Shown here piece after piece: positions 31,851-43,916 of a stretch of DNA of 64,000 nt. The position numbers and the translations under genes were made by a program. Source of the stretch: Chrysoporthe austroafricana (taxonomy: Eukaryota > Ascomycota > Sordariomycetes > Diaporthales > Cryphonectriaceae). Where the stretch lies: positions 3,226,342 through 3,290,341 of the forward strand of contig JYIP02000007.1 in NCBI GenBank assembly GCA_001051155.2, written 5' to 3'. The notes under the pieces were generated by a model. It saw only the letters and a program-made list of their open reading frames with translations. It was not told the DNA's origin and did not search any database. Each line of letters starts with the position of its first letter. Position 1 is the first letter of the stretch.

Positions 31851-34800
31851 CTTATGTCCGGCTATAGCCGAATGCGTGCCCGACTCTGCGTGCTTACGCG
31901 CCGTACTCGTAATTGTCGATGCTCGTCCTCTGCTGCCTGCGCTTTATAGGCTCTTCTTTTGTCGAAGCGGCTCTTCCTCTGTTACTACTAGTTCTAGCTG
32001 CCCTGACAGCTGCATATCCTATGCGTATGCCTTCTTCCTTTGCTGACGCTATCGCACTTCCTCCCTCGTAGCCAGCTATATGTATGGCGAAACAGGTACC
32101 TGATATCGAGCAAGGGAATAGGTAAATGAGTATTAAGATAAATATCTGTCTGCTATAAAAGAGAGTGAAAATGACTATATAGTGCTCAGCCATAAATATA
32201 TAGAGCATAGAAATACTAGGGTTAAAGTACTGATTGCTTTACTTTTCCATAGTATATAGAGCATTATACCTCGCGAGCGCCCCTTCCTGTATCCTAAGGC
32301 TGACTGGCTGCCTGGCTGCCTGTCTGCCTATATGCCGGCCGGCAAGGCCAGAGCCGGCATGATCACCTTGTATCCTCTTGCTCTTGCTCTTCTTCCCACA
32401 GCCTTCCTCCCAGACCTCCTTTTCGCCCAGCTCGCCCAGCTTCGAGAGCTCGCCCAGCTCGTACAGCTCGCACAGCTCCTGTTGTATGTTGGCAGCTCTT
32501 GTCTTGACAGCTCCCAGCTCCCAGCTCCGCTTCCTCCGAGCTCGACCTGACAGCTCGACCTGCCAGCTCGACCTGACAGCTTTTTCCAGCAGCTCTTGTC
32601 TCGATGCTTCCGGTGAGCTCCTCTCGTCCTGGCTCTTCCCGGCTTCTCTTCTGCTAACCACGCCTCCTAGCAGCTCGCATTTCACAGCCCCGAGAGCTTG
32701 TACAGCTTCTATAGTTCCGAAAGCTCGTACAGCTCGCATAGCTTGCATTCCACAGCTTCCGGAGCTCGCGCAGCTCGAAGCGCTTGCACGACTTGCATGG
32801 CTTGTACGGCTTGCTTGCACAGTTCCAGACGTCCTCTTCGCACTCCTCTCGCAATCGCAGCCCGTACAGCCCGTACAGCTCGCATAGCTCGTACAGCTCT
32901 TCCTTGCACAGCTCCCAGAGCTCCCAGACCTCCTCCCAGACCTTATCTTCGCACAGCTCGCACAGCTTGTCAGCTTCCATACCCCCACAGCCCGCACTCC
33001 ACAGCTCCGAGAGCTTGCACAAAGCTCTCACAGCTTGCACAGCTTGCACAGCTCCCACGGCTCCTACAGCCCCCAAACCTCTTCTTCGCACTCCTCTCGC
33101 AGCTCTCGCAGCTCGCACTCTACAGCTTCCGGAGCTCGCGCAGCTCGAAGAGCTTGCACAGCTCGCTCTCTACAGCTTTCAGATCTCCCAGTCCTCCTAT
33201 TCGGACAGCTCGTACAGTTCCAAGAGCTTATACGGCCCGCATAGCTACCAGAGCTGCTCCCACAGCCCGCATTCCACAGCTTCGAGAGCTCGTATAGGTA
33301 CCACAGCTCTCACAGCTTTCACAGCTCCTACCAGACCTCCTTATCGCATAGTCCTTACAGCCCTTACAGCTCTTACGGCTCCAAGAGCTTGCACAGCCTG
33401 CACAGCCCGCATTCCACTCGCAGCTCTTACAGCTTCCGGAGCTCATACAGCTCGTACAGCCCGTACAGCCCGTACAGCCCGCACAGCTTCCAGAGCAAAT
33501 CCCACTCCTCTTCCCAGATCTCTTCTTCTTGCAGCTCGTACAGCTTGCATAGCTCTTATAAGATCTCCTTTTCGCATAGCCTTTACAGCTCGCACTCTTT
33601 TCGCAGCTCTCGCAGCTCGTACTCCACAGCTTCCAGAGCTCGCGCAGCTCGAAGAGCTTGTACAGTTCCCCCAGCTTGCACCCTACAGCTTCGAGAGCTC
33701 GTACAGCTCAGCTCCCGGATCTCCTCCTCTCAGACCTCATCTTCGCACAGCTGCTACAGCTTTTAGATCTCCTAGACCTCATTTTCGTACAGCCCCTACA
33801 GCTCCGAGAGTTCCCGCGGAACTCCTACAGCTTGCACAGCTTGTATGGCTGCCAGAGCTGCTCCTACTCTCCTCGCAGCTCTCGCAGCTCTCGCAGCTCG
33901 CATTCCACAGCTTCTGGAACTCGCGCACCTTGCACAGCTTGCATAGATCGCATTCGCATTGCAAGAGCTTGTACGGCTCGCAAGTCTCGCAAGCCTCGCA
34001 GCTCCGGCTAGTAGCTCTTGTCTCGATACCTCTGGTAAACTTATCTCCGCTAACTACGCCTCCCAGCTGCCGACGCTGCGACGCTACCTCTCCCGACAAT
34101 ACCTCCCAACGCTTCCCTACCCGCTATATTACCGCCGTCCCCCTATCGGTCTTGGCCCCCGTTCCGCCTCCCGTTTTGGTCCTTGCGCGCGGCGGAGGTT
34201 GGTTGGCGGAAGAGGAGGGATACCCATCTCGCCTCGTCTCCCTTATACTGTCCTCCTCGTCGATATTGTCTTGGTCGCTATCGTCCCTCCTCCCTATCGT
34301 GGTTGTCGTCCAGGTTTCCCCCCCCCCTTTCGCGCGCACGGACAAGTAGTCCGTATCTTGAAATTCGTTTCGTCCCCCCCCTTCCTGTATCCCCGGTCGG
34401 TCTTTGCGCTATTACTAACTTCCCATTATTATTACTGGGTGATTTCAGTTATTCCCGAACTTCCCGTTATCGTTACCGGATTTCTTTTCAGTTTTATTCC
34501 CCCGAGCCTCCCCCCTCTTATTGTTGCCGTATTGGGTCTTTACCGTTCTCGATTTACCCTCCCGCCTTTCGTCCCAAGTTCTTTTCGCGCGCGTATATGC
34601 AGAGGCGTCCGGGGCTGCAGCGCTTTCTGGTTCTGCTGTTACGGCCCGTATAGCTCGTATAGCTCGAGCTTGCCCCCCCTCCCCCGGCGCCCCCTTTGGT
34701 CTCCGCGCGCGGCGCAAGACGAGGAGATATATATCTTGAGGTCGGCCGCAAGAAAGTATGCTCGTTTCGTCTCTTGTCCCCCCTCCCTGTTATTGTCCCC

Positions 34801-35400
34801 CTATCAGTCTTTGCGCTATTCTTGGATATTCTTCCGTTATCCCAGATAATTCTTAACTTCCCCTTTATCGTTACCAGTTTATTGTGTTGGTCTCTACTGT
34901 TCCGTGGTATGTAGTTTTGATTTTCCTTTGTGTTATTTCTGGTTATTTTTTTAACCGTATCCTCCTCCCCCCCTGTGTCGTTATCCCCAGGCTTATTATC
35001 GAGTATCCGCACCCCCCGGGCGTTAATAGTAGCAGTATGGCGCGTTATGGTATGGTATGTGGCGTATGGTATCGGGTGGTGTGGTAGTGGTGGTGGTGGT
35101 GGTGGGTGCTTGGTGCGAAATCTACTATGTGTGCCTCTGCCTGCCGCTCGCGCCCTCGGCCCTCGCTGCGCTCTATGCTCTGCCTGCGCGCCCCAAGAAC
35201 TATTCTGACAACCAGTCCGAACGCCACCACACTCGCTACCCGCTATTGCCGGGGGTGGCAACGGCGCAAGACCCTCTATGCTGCTGTATTTCGCAGGCCG
35301 GACTGCCCGACTGGCTGTTTGAGCTGCCCGAGGCCCGGGCTCGTGCAGATCAGTACAGATCAGACCTATTGACTCCGGGCTTGATTTCTTGGGCAACTTT
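31850..35400 (+). repeat. Composite GC-rich repeat, copy 4
   Basis: Forward copy. TATGTCCGGCTATAGCCG at 31,853; the AGATAAATATCTGTC and TATATAGAGCATAGAA leader (32,130-32,210) shared with copy 1; GCCGGCCGGC at 32,335; the longest AGCTC satellite (32,420-34,015); GGCGGAGGTTGG blocks (34,190 and 34,710); a GGACAAGTAGTCCGTATC block (34,342); the CCCCAGGCTT 200-bp unit (34,985-35,190); and GGCTGTTTGAGCTGCCCGAG (35,312). Confidence 0.7.
32420..34015 (+). repeat. AGCTCGCAC-type satellite, tract 5 (longest)
   Basis: About 1.6 kb of imperfect 9-bp repetition. Frames up to 521 codons are open through it, with Ser-Ser-His, Gln-Leu-Ala or Ala-Arg-Thr periodicity depending on frame. The simultaneous openness of several frames shows it is composition-driven rather than one coding frame. 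Confidence 0.75.
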
Positions 35401-35567
35401 TGAAGGTCGTTGGGACGTCCATACCCGCCATTCCGCCGGAGCCGATAGTGACAGCCCCCAACTCAAGCTTCTGGCAACAACCGATTCACGAAACATGGAA
35501 ATGCATACAAAAGCTGGTTAGTAATGGCTTTTCGCCTATGGCTATCGTCCAGGTCGTTTTGGAGTAT

Positions 35568-36240
35568 CTACCTCCTCCGAGCTGAGAAGTACATCTGCTT
35601 CTTCTGCTCATCTCCGCCCTGCAAATAAGTGGCCCCATTATCCCAACCCTCGGACGCGTAGCGAGAAAGGTCGGATGAAACCTCCCACCCTCCATCGGGT
35701 GCAGTGTCCCAGAGTTGGCGGATGGTATCGGTGCTGTGGTGGTACAGCGACCAGCCGCATGCATTAGCAGCAAGCGTACCGCCCTCTCCCGTCGTCGCCA
35801 GATGGCGCCCAAAGACCAGAGAATTCTCGCGAGTCCTCAGAAGCCTCACCAGCTGCGCCACGATCGCCTGTTGCTAGTCGAAGGTGAAGAGGTGCAGAAA
35901 CGAGCCGACAAAGATGACATCAATCCTGCCCCGGAACTCGGCAAGAAAGTTCTCGTCGAATACATCTCCCGAACAGAACCGCGCTTTCAGCGTCCCACGG
36001 TCACCAAACAGCTCGTAGCCCAGGTCCAGGAATCGCGGCTCAAGATCTACGCCGACATATTGTCGGAAGGTGCGCCGTCATGGACGAGCTTGCGGATGTC
36101 CTGGCCGAAGCAGCAGTCCAGGTCAAGGAATGTCTCTCCCGCCCGGACGCGGTCAACCACTTCTGGGTACACAGGACACAGACTGGCTGGGAAGTCAAGA
36201 AATCTGAATAGTCCGATACAAGGATATGGCAGACTAGGGC
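35568..36240 (-). pseudogene. SAM-dependent methyltransferase fragment
   Basis: Remnant of a fungal class I methyltransferase of the type often found in secondary-metabolite clusters. It shows YPCIGLFRFLDF, the SAM motif FLDLDCCFGQDIRKL, GVDLEPRFLDLGYELF, a DVIFVGSFLHLF segment and an RTRENSLVFGRH strand, ending in EQKKQMYFSARRR. The N-terminus is missing (a stop lies just upstream). A 1-nt frameshift lies near 36,060. TAG occurs at 35,874-35,876, probably from Trp or Gln by a G-to-A or C-to-T change. It lies immediately downstream of the FunK1 kinase at 36,251, which may have helped truncate it. Confidence 0.8.
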
Positions 36241-36250
36241 TTATACATGC

Positions 36251-38958
36251 CTAATTCTTCCCTACCACGTCTGGATCTTGTTGGGCTTCGCGGAGGATCT
36301 GTCTCATCGACGCATACAGCCCCGGATTCGGCTTGCTCCACCTCGCCCTGTTCGGGAACACGCTTCTCCGAAGTCTGTTCACCCATGAGATCAGCGGCTG
36401 GTAGTAGACCGTAAAGTTGGCCCTGGCGAGCCTGAGGAAATCCTCCTCATTAGCAATCACACCCGTCTTGTGGCCTGCCAGCACTTCCGTATTGTCATAA
36501 TTCCACGCGTCAAACCGCTCTACAACCCTGCCCTTATCTTTTGGCCCGTTATAATGAATGCATATCCAGAATAGTACCCAGAAGAACGATTCAAGATCGT
36601 GCATAAAAGAACGCTGCTCGCCTAGAAGTGCCCCGATAGCCATAAAAGCCCTCGTACCGATTTTCGCTTTGGCTCCTGATGCGTTTTCTCGCGATTCCTT
36701 ACTAGCAAGATCCAGATCAATCAAGAACGAAGGCCAGGACGGGTTCTCTTGATCTTCGTTGATGATCAAGTTGCCAGCCGAGATGTCTCTGTGGAGGAAG
36801 CCGGCTTTATGCAAGGACTCGTATCCTTCAATACAGCCTGCAAGCGCATTCAGCAAGGCTGGTCGGGAGCTGGCTTTGTAAATCGCCTTCCCATAATCGC
36901 GAACGATAACGCGCCGGTGTATGCGATTTGGCAGTACCTTGTTGCCCGGCTCGGCAGCAGATACGGGATGGGACCGTTTGCTAGCTGGTAGCGGAGCACC
37001 CGTCTCGGTCGACGTTCGTTTTCTGCCCGCAGTACTGCTATGGCTGCCTGTTTGTGGCGATACAGCATTCGCTGCTTCGCGGGACGACTGCTTGCCAGTC
37101 ATGCTGCTCCTGCCGCCACGGTTTTGCGGGACAGAAGCATCGGTCCGGGTGGAAGATGGCGCCTTGCTGGCAGCACTGCCAGAACTGCAGCCTGTCTGGA
37201 TCCTACTCGGTAGCAATACCGAGCGCCCTCGCTTGTAATTGGATGCCGTAGTGATATCCAGTTGTTTTCGAATATTGTTGTCAATATCGTCTTCAGCACC
37301 CCGTACCCGCACGGTTCCGTGATAGTAGTAGCGGTCTACGTTAACCACGCCTCGGTCGGTCGCATCGCGAAGCATCTCGCCTTCTTCGTCGCGCTCCACG
37401 TATTGCCAGGAATCTTTGACCACGAGGGGCGTCCGCAGTGGATCGTCTTCGCGGTAGGCTTTCCAGCAGGTTGTCGCCCGGCCGGCTACGCAGCGCGCGC
37501 GTTTCATCTCCTCGCTGAGAACTAAGCGCTCTGTCTGGCCGTCGCCGCGATCGATATCGATGTACTGTATGCCGCCCGACGTGATGATAGTAGGATCGAA
37601 CCCGAGCTGTTCTTCACTCATCCAATAGAAGCCGAGCATCGTGAGTACAAACCGGAACCCATCTACATTGATATCGAATTGTGAGGATGCAATCCCTCCC
37701 AGGCGATCAAACTCCCACACTCGCATAAGAGATCCACAGATGGTAAAGCCCAAAACAAAGCGACGAGTATACTGAGCTGCAAGTACCTCTCTAGCATATC
37801 TACCTAGATCAAGCCATGCTTTTAAGGGTGCATCCTCGGATGGGTTGCTCTTCAGCTCTCCTGGTACAAGGACCTGGGACCAGTGGTATCTCGACTTTTT
37901 CGTGGGTTTTGGGTTGTTCGCAAGGTCGACATCCATCACAAAACCGACATCCATCATGCGTTTTGCAGTAGACCCCTCGATCGGCGTCCTAGGCTCTGCT
38001 AGTAGCTTTCGTCGATATCCGGGAGTCGATCCTGTAAGAGTCGGTTCAGCGGGAATCGGTTTAGTAGGAGTCGGTGCAGTAGGAGTCGGTTCAGTAGGAG
38101 TTGGTGCAGTGGGAGTCGGTGCAGTGGGAGTGGGAGTCGGTACAGTGGGAATTGGTTTGTAGCCGTCCGCAAAGATCGTCAGCTTCTCGGTGAACTCGGT
38201 AAGCCAGCTCAGTACATCGCGCTCCGCCGCCTTCTCTGGCCATCCTTTCCAGCCACTATCGCCAAAGAGCGGATTACTGTCTTCCACACACTGCTTGAAA
38301 AAGGCCTGGGACGCCATCTCCAGAGAGGCAATGCCTCCAAAGTATATCTGGTCGAAGTCGTGGAGCCCGGCATACATAGTGCCGAGCTCCTCCCTAAGCA
38401 CATCGTCCACGTAGTCGCGGTGTTCTGAGGAGTTTGCGAAGCTGCTCGTATTGCGGAACCACGGGGTCTGTTGGAGAGAAGAGGCGATCGGTAAGGGCGG
38501 GGGGGGTGGATACGGTTTCAGTAACAGCGCGGTCGACCTGGTCCCAGATGGAAGAATCGTCAGGGTTGTCAGAAAGCACGGCCTGCAGAAGGGGCTTGAT
38601 GCGGCCGAAGTCAAAGTCGTCATCGTTGACTGTAATCGCTGCATATAGTTTGCCTAGTTCAGCGTAGAGGACTTTCCCCTTACGAGCCCGGAGGAGGCGA
38701 GAAGCAGGAAGCCGCTGTAGTGAGAACAAGAGGATGATGATGATATCCTGAAGATCTAAAAGGCGACAGGTTAGAGGACGACTGTATCCAGATAGCGGCA
38801 GGGCCGTCTCGCTTACCGTTCTGGCTGAGTTGTTCTAGGGCAGAGGTGGGATCGCAAGGTATGCCCGCGTCTTCGCAAGTCGAACGGAAGGACGCACGGA
38901 AGGCATCAAGGCCATTCCCGATAGGATAGCTTGTGATCTGTTCTGACGGGCTTGTCAT
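36251..38958 (-). pseudogene. FunK1-type fungal protein kinase, frameshifted at a G/C run
   Basis: Fungal-specific kinase (Pkinase_fungal, FunK1). Exon 1 is 38958-38817 (MTSPSEQ...), the intron is 38816-38756, and exon 2 runs to 36,251; about 880 aa if the frame is continuous. The frame breaks at an 8-base G run (38,499-38,506): before it the protein reads in one frame (VTETVSTPP), after it in another (PWFRNTSSFANS). Domains: an N-terminal helical region; a Pro-Thr repeat linker (about 38,035-38,155); a HWSQVLVPGELKSNP region; kinase N-lobe LVVKDSWQ and RDEEGEML; a disordered Ser-rich linker; and the catalytic loop LHRDISAGNLIIN, followed by IDLDLA in the DFG position. A close paralogue lies at 44,677-47,609. 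The frameshift may be a sequencing error in the homopolymer, in which case the gene is intact. Substrate unknown. Confidence 0.8.
38035..38155 (-). repeat. In-frame Pro-Thr coding minisatellite
   Basis: Degenerate tandem repeat encoding PTAPTPTEPTPT-like sequence in the kinase linker. It is absent from the paralogous kinase, so it expanded after duplication. Confidence 0.8.
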
Positions 38959-39769
38959 AACAGACGGCTCGCGATGACAGAGGGTAGATCCGATGATTCG
39001 AGCGGGAAGCGAGTCGGGCAGCGGGAAGGTTTTGGACCGCTCTTCGAAGAATGAGAACGAGTTTCCGGAGATCTGTATTATATAAAACAATTAGAGAAAT
39101 GGAGAAATGGAGAAATGGGCGTTCGAGGAGTCCGGAAGCTGGAAGCCGGAAGCTGGGAGGTGGAAGCTGGAAAATAGAACCCCTGAGATGGATGTGACAG
39201 GAAGAGGGGCGAGCTGCGCGACTTCGGGTGTTTTCACAAAGAAATACGAACTCAGCCCCGCAACTGAGTCAGCCGGAAGGAACATCTCTTTTCCGAATCA
39301 GTCATTAGTCCTAGCGGCTGGATGTAGGGCAAAAATATAATAATATCTTTATATCCTGTATGATGACGATAGTATAAGTCCTGGCTGTATGTGTTCTCTT
39401 TGGGGCCTTATGTATTTCTTTCGGTAGGATTTCCTGGGTCGCTTGTCATTACAGATCGTGGCGCTGCTATAACCTCTTTGTCAGTTGCGTGCGCGGTAAT
39501 AAAGGTAGTTGGTTTTGCCGTGTTTGTCCGGCGAAAAGAGAGGTAGATTCGCAGTGCTATGTGATATGCTGCAGGAGCGGTTGGGCAGGCGATGGCAGGC
39601 GATGGCAGGCGATAGCAGGAAGCCCGCGCTTTTTTGCGTTCGAAAGCCTTCTCTCGCGCTCGCGCACTTCGAACCGGCCCGACAGGGGCATCCGAAAGCT
39701 ACAACCATGCCGCAAAGGGGTACCGAGCTTTCAACCCCCCGCGAATAACATCTAGCAAGTCGCATAAGA
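38959..39769. other. Intergenic, kinase promoter side
   Basis: Holds short tandem words (GGAGAAAT x3 near 39,098; AGCTGGAAG-type near 39,130) and GGCGATGGCAGGC repeats near 39,590-39,615. No gene seen. Confidence 0.5.
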
Positions 39770-40320
39770 TAGCCTTGACTTTGTGCGAACGGTTTTGACC
39801 CATATCTGCGCAATCCGAGGCTGATCTGTCTGTCTGGGGGCTGCCGTCTGGTCTGCACGAGCCCCGGGCCTCGGGCACCTCAAACAGCCAGTCTTTTGAG
39901 CCCTTGCCACCCCTTGAGATAGGTACAGACAAGCTCTATCTTGCGTTTCCAGGTGGTTTCGGGCCGTGCAGCCCTGGGTGGCGAGCATGGTGGCGTTCGG
40001 ACTGTAGTTCTTGGGGCGCGGGCAGCGCAGGGCGCAACGTGTTACACGGACACCCGAGGGTGTCCCTGGAAGGATGAATATTGAGGCATCGCGAGCTACG
40101 CGCCGTCAGGCTTGACCGGTCAGGCCCAACTGCATGAAGAAGGGGGCTGTGCAGTAGGTGCCTGAGGCAGACATTGGAAATCAAGGCCTATAAGTACGGC
40201 GGGAGCAAGCCCGACGGATCTGGGATGGACCTGGCTCCTCAGCACTCCTTAGAACACCTTAACAGTTATCGCTAATTGAGATCCCTCCAAGCCCAGAACG
40301 CTGCCCTTGTAACACAACGC
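39770..40320 (-). repeat. Composite repeat remnant, inverted, with solo LTR
   Basis: Inverted terminal blocks (ATATCTGCGCAATCC, GAGCCCCGGGCCTCGG) followed by the GGGGCGCGGGCAGCGCAGGG segment, the reverse complement of about 44,070-44,100. The solo LTR at 40,040 is inserted in it. It lies head-to-head with copy 5. Confidence 0.6.
40040..40314. mobile_element. Solo LTR, family 1, copy 3
   Basis: 275 bp, TGTTACACGG to CTTGTAACA, flanked by a perfect 5-bp duplication CAACG (40,035-40,039 and 40,315-40,319). Removing it restores the continuity of the composite repeat, so it inserted into the repeat. TATAAGTACGGCGGG lies near 40,190. Confidence 0.95.
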
Positions 40321-43300
40321 GAGGGCGAGAGGGCAAGGAAGGCGGTAATGCGCAGCAGTTTGGTCTGTCCGGCGAAAGGAGACGAGGCTGCGAGGGCGAA
40401 AGGGAAGGAGACCAGGCTGCGGGCGGGAAATAAAGCTACGAGGGAGACAAGGCTAGTAGGTAGGGATAAGGCTGTCAGCACCAAGGCCCGAATACACATA
40501 TACAGCTATCTATCTGTCGCATAGCCGTCTGTTATCTAGCTGTCTGTTATCCAGCTTGTATCCCGCAGTCCTGTCCCCGCGGGATTACAGCCGAGCACGG
40601 TTATGTCCGGCTATAGCCGAACCACGCGTACTGGTGCTGATATACGCGCACTGGTGCTGGCTGGCTGCCTGTCTGCCTGTGTGCCGGCCGGCAAGCCAGA
40701 AAGACACACGCGCTCCCCCTCTGTGCAGACCAGACTAGCTCTTCCCTTGTGCAAACCAGCCCATGCCTGCAGTAGCATCATCATCATCATCATCATCATC
40801 ATTATCGCCCTCCTTCGCTGTCTGTCGAAGCTGCGCTGTCGAAGCTCTTCCTTTCTTTGTCACGGCCAGCTGTGCCTGCATGGCACCCCCCAGCATGCAT
40901 CCTCCTCCTCCTCCTCCTCTCCTCCTCTTCTTCTGTCGCCACCAGCTGGCTGCCTCGATAACTGCACGTCATGTCAGTACTGATACCAGCTGCCTGGAAG
41001 GTGTTGTCCGTCCTGCACTGGCCTCCCCAGCATGGATGGCTCTCCTCCTCTGTCGAAACCAGCTAGCTGCCTAGACAGCATCACACTTCCTGAGCTGGCA
41101 AGGCATTCCCTCTTCCTCCCTTGTGGCCAGCTCGCGTGCAGCGCTGCTGGCTGGCTGTGTCTGCCTGTGTCTGCCTGTGTGCCGGCCGGCAGAGGCCAGA
41201 GCAGGCATCATCATCGCCATGTCGGCTGGTGTCTCCCCAGCATGCCGCCTCCTCTTCCTCTGCTGATACCAGCTGCTTGGGAAGGTGTCGTCCTTCCTGC
41301 CCTTCCTCTTCCTTTTCGTGGCCAGCTGCATGCAGAGCAGAGCATTACACCCTACGGGCGCTGCTGCCTTGGCTGGCTGCCTATTTGTCTGCCGCCCGGC
41401 CAGAGCATGCATTGCTGCCACAGCTCCCAATGCTCCTCCTCTCACGCGTCCTCGCAGCTTCTCTCCTCTCGGGCCCTTTCTGTCCGCCATGTCATTATCA
41501 TTGTCCATCATCCTTCCAGAGCTGCCATCTTCCTACCGGCCACAGCTCCCTCCCATACAGCCCGTGCTCGTCCCACAGCTCCGGAGCTCCCAGAGCTCTC
41601 CTTGCCACAGCCCTTCCTCTCACAGCCTTCTTAACGCTCTCTTCCCAGACCTCCTCTTCCCATTGCTTTCGCAGCTCTGGCAGCTTTCGCAGTTTGCGCA
41701 GCTCCTACGGCTCCAAGACCTGGCACAGCTTGCACAGCCCCTACCAGACCTCCTTTTCGCACAGCCCTCACAGCTCCCACAGCTCCAAGAGCTTATACAG
41801 CTTCCACAGCTTCCATAGCTCGCGCAGCTTGCACAGCTCGCACAGCTCGTACAGCTTGCACAGCTCGTACAGCTGCCAGAGCTGCTCCCACTCCTCTCGC
41901 AGCTCGCGCAGCTCTTCTTCCCACAGCTCCCGGAGCGCTTACAGCTTCCATACCTCCCACAGCTCGCACTTCACGGCTCCGAAGAGCTCCCACGGAGCTC
42001 TTACAGCTTCCACGGCTCGCACGGCTGGCTGCCAGAGCTTGCTCTCGCAGCTTGCATTCCACAGCTTCCGGAGCTCGCACTGCTCGAAGAGCTTGCACAG
42101 CTGCCACAGCTCCCACCAGACCCCCTCTTCGCACAGCTCGCACAGCTTCCACAGCCCGTGCAGCTTGCACGGCTCGCATATCTTCCATAGCTCGCCCAGC
42201 TCGCCCAGCTCGCCCAGCTCCTTTTGTGTTGGCAGCTCGTTGTCTCGACGCTTCCGGTAAGCTCCTCTCGTCCTAACTCTTCCCAGCTTTTGTCATGCTG
42301 ACTATGCCTCCCGGCAGCTCGCACTTTACAGCTTCGAGAGCTTATACAGCCGCTATAGCTCTCAGATCTCCCAGACTTCTGCTTCGCACAGCTCCAAGCT
42401 CGTACAGTTTTCACAGCTTGTATGGCTTTCACAGCTTATACAGCTCGCATGGCTCCCATTCCTCCCACGGAGCTTGCCCAGCTCCCACCAGACCTCCTCT
42501 TCGCACAGCTTGCACGGCTTGTACAGCTGGCAGAGCTGGCAGAGCTGGCAGAGCTGCTCCTATTCTTCCCACGGCTTGTCAGCTCGCACGGCTCGCACGG
42601 CTCCTACCAGACCTCCTTTCGCAGCTCGCGCAGCTTGCGCAGCTTGCACAGATTGCACAGAGCTCTCAGGGCCTGCACAGCCCGCACGGCTCCGAGAGCT
42701 CGCACAGCTCTTCTGGTATAGGCCAGCGGCTCTGGTCTTTGACGCCTCCCCAGCTCCGGACGCTGCCTCTCCCGATAATGCCTCTTCTCACGTCGTTGCT
42801 GTCTTCCTATCGAGCTTGCCCCCTTCTCTCCTGGTTCCCGCGCGCCACGGCGGATCTTGTTGGCCGGCGGAAGAGGAGATGTATATACATCTTGACTGTC
42901 TTCGTCTATGCGTCGAGGCCTGGTCTAACTTGCCCTCCTCCTTGCACTATTATGCTCGTTATCGTTATCGTCTCGGTTGTCGTCCCTGTACTGTCATCCA
43001 AGCCCCCCCCCCGCCCGGCGCGCATGGTCAAGCAATCCGTATTTTGAGGCTCGTTTTTCCTGTCCCCTTATCGCCCCGAGTTATTCTTGACAGCCCTTTC
43101 ACGTCCCGTCTTCCTCCCAGGTTATCCCCAAGCTTCCCCTTATTATCGCTGGGAGGTTTCCGTTGTCCCTGCGCTTCCCCTTTTGCTGTCGCCAACCTCG
43201 CGTTGCCTGCCCTCCTCCCTTTTGCGCGCGAGTGAGCGCACGTCCGTGCTTTGTTTTGACCCGCCCCCTTTCTCGTCCCCAGGCATCCCTTGCGTCCCGC

Positions 43301-43881
43301 GATATATCCCCAGGCCCGTTGTCAAGTGTCCGCGCTTCCCGGGCGGTAGTGGCATATAGGGGATGCGCATCTCGAGGTTGGTCGGCGGAAATAGATCGCG
43401 AGGGAGGTCGGAAGAAAGTTGTCTTCAGCCTTCCCAGATGGTCCCTGGTATCTTTGTCCTCCCTGTTGTGGTTGTTATCCAGGTTTCCCCCCCCCCCTTC
43501 TTCCGGCCCCCCGCGCGTATGGACAAGCAGTCCGTATCTTGAGGCTTGTTTTTCCCGTCCCTTTATCGCGCCGAGTTGTTCTTGACGGCCCTTTTACGTC
43601 CCCTTGTCGTCCCCTTGCCTCCCTTTTATCGCTGCCGACCTCGCGTTGCCTGCACGCGCGTATCCGTAATATGTTCGTTTGTCATCTCTGGTTATTTTGA
43701 ACCGGCCCTTTATCGTTCCCAGGCTTCCTTTGCGTCTCGCGATATATTCCCAGGCTTGTCGTCGAATATCCGTACCCCCCGGGCATTCGTGGTAGCAGTG
43801 CGGCGCGTTATGGTATGGTGTGGTGGTGGTGGTGGTGGTAGTGGGTGCTTGGTGCGAAATTCGCTATGTGCCTCTGCCTGT

Positions 43882-43916
<35 letters not shown>

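Noticed and set aside
32784..34349. 521-codon ORF in satellite tract 5
   Set aside because: Periodic Ser-His / Ala-Arg-Thr sequence; other frames and the other strand are open too. It is a product of the 9-bp repeat without stops.
39481..39858. 125-codon minus-strand ORF
   Set aside because: Overlaps the inverted composite-repeat end; no recognisable features.
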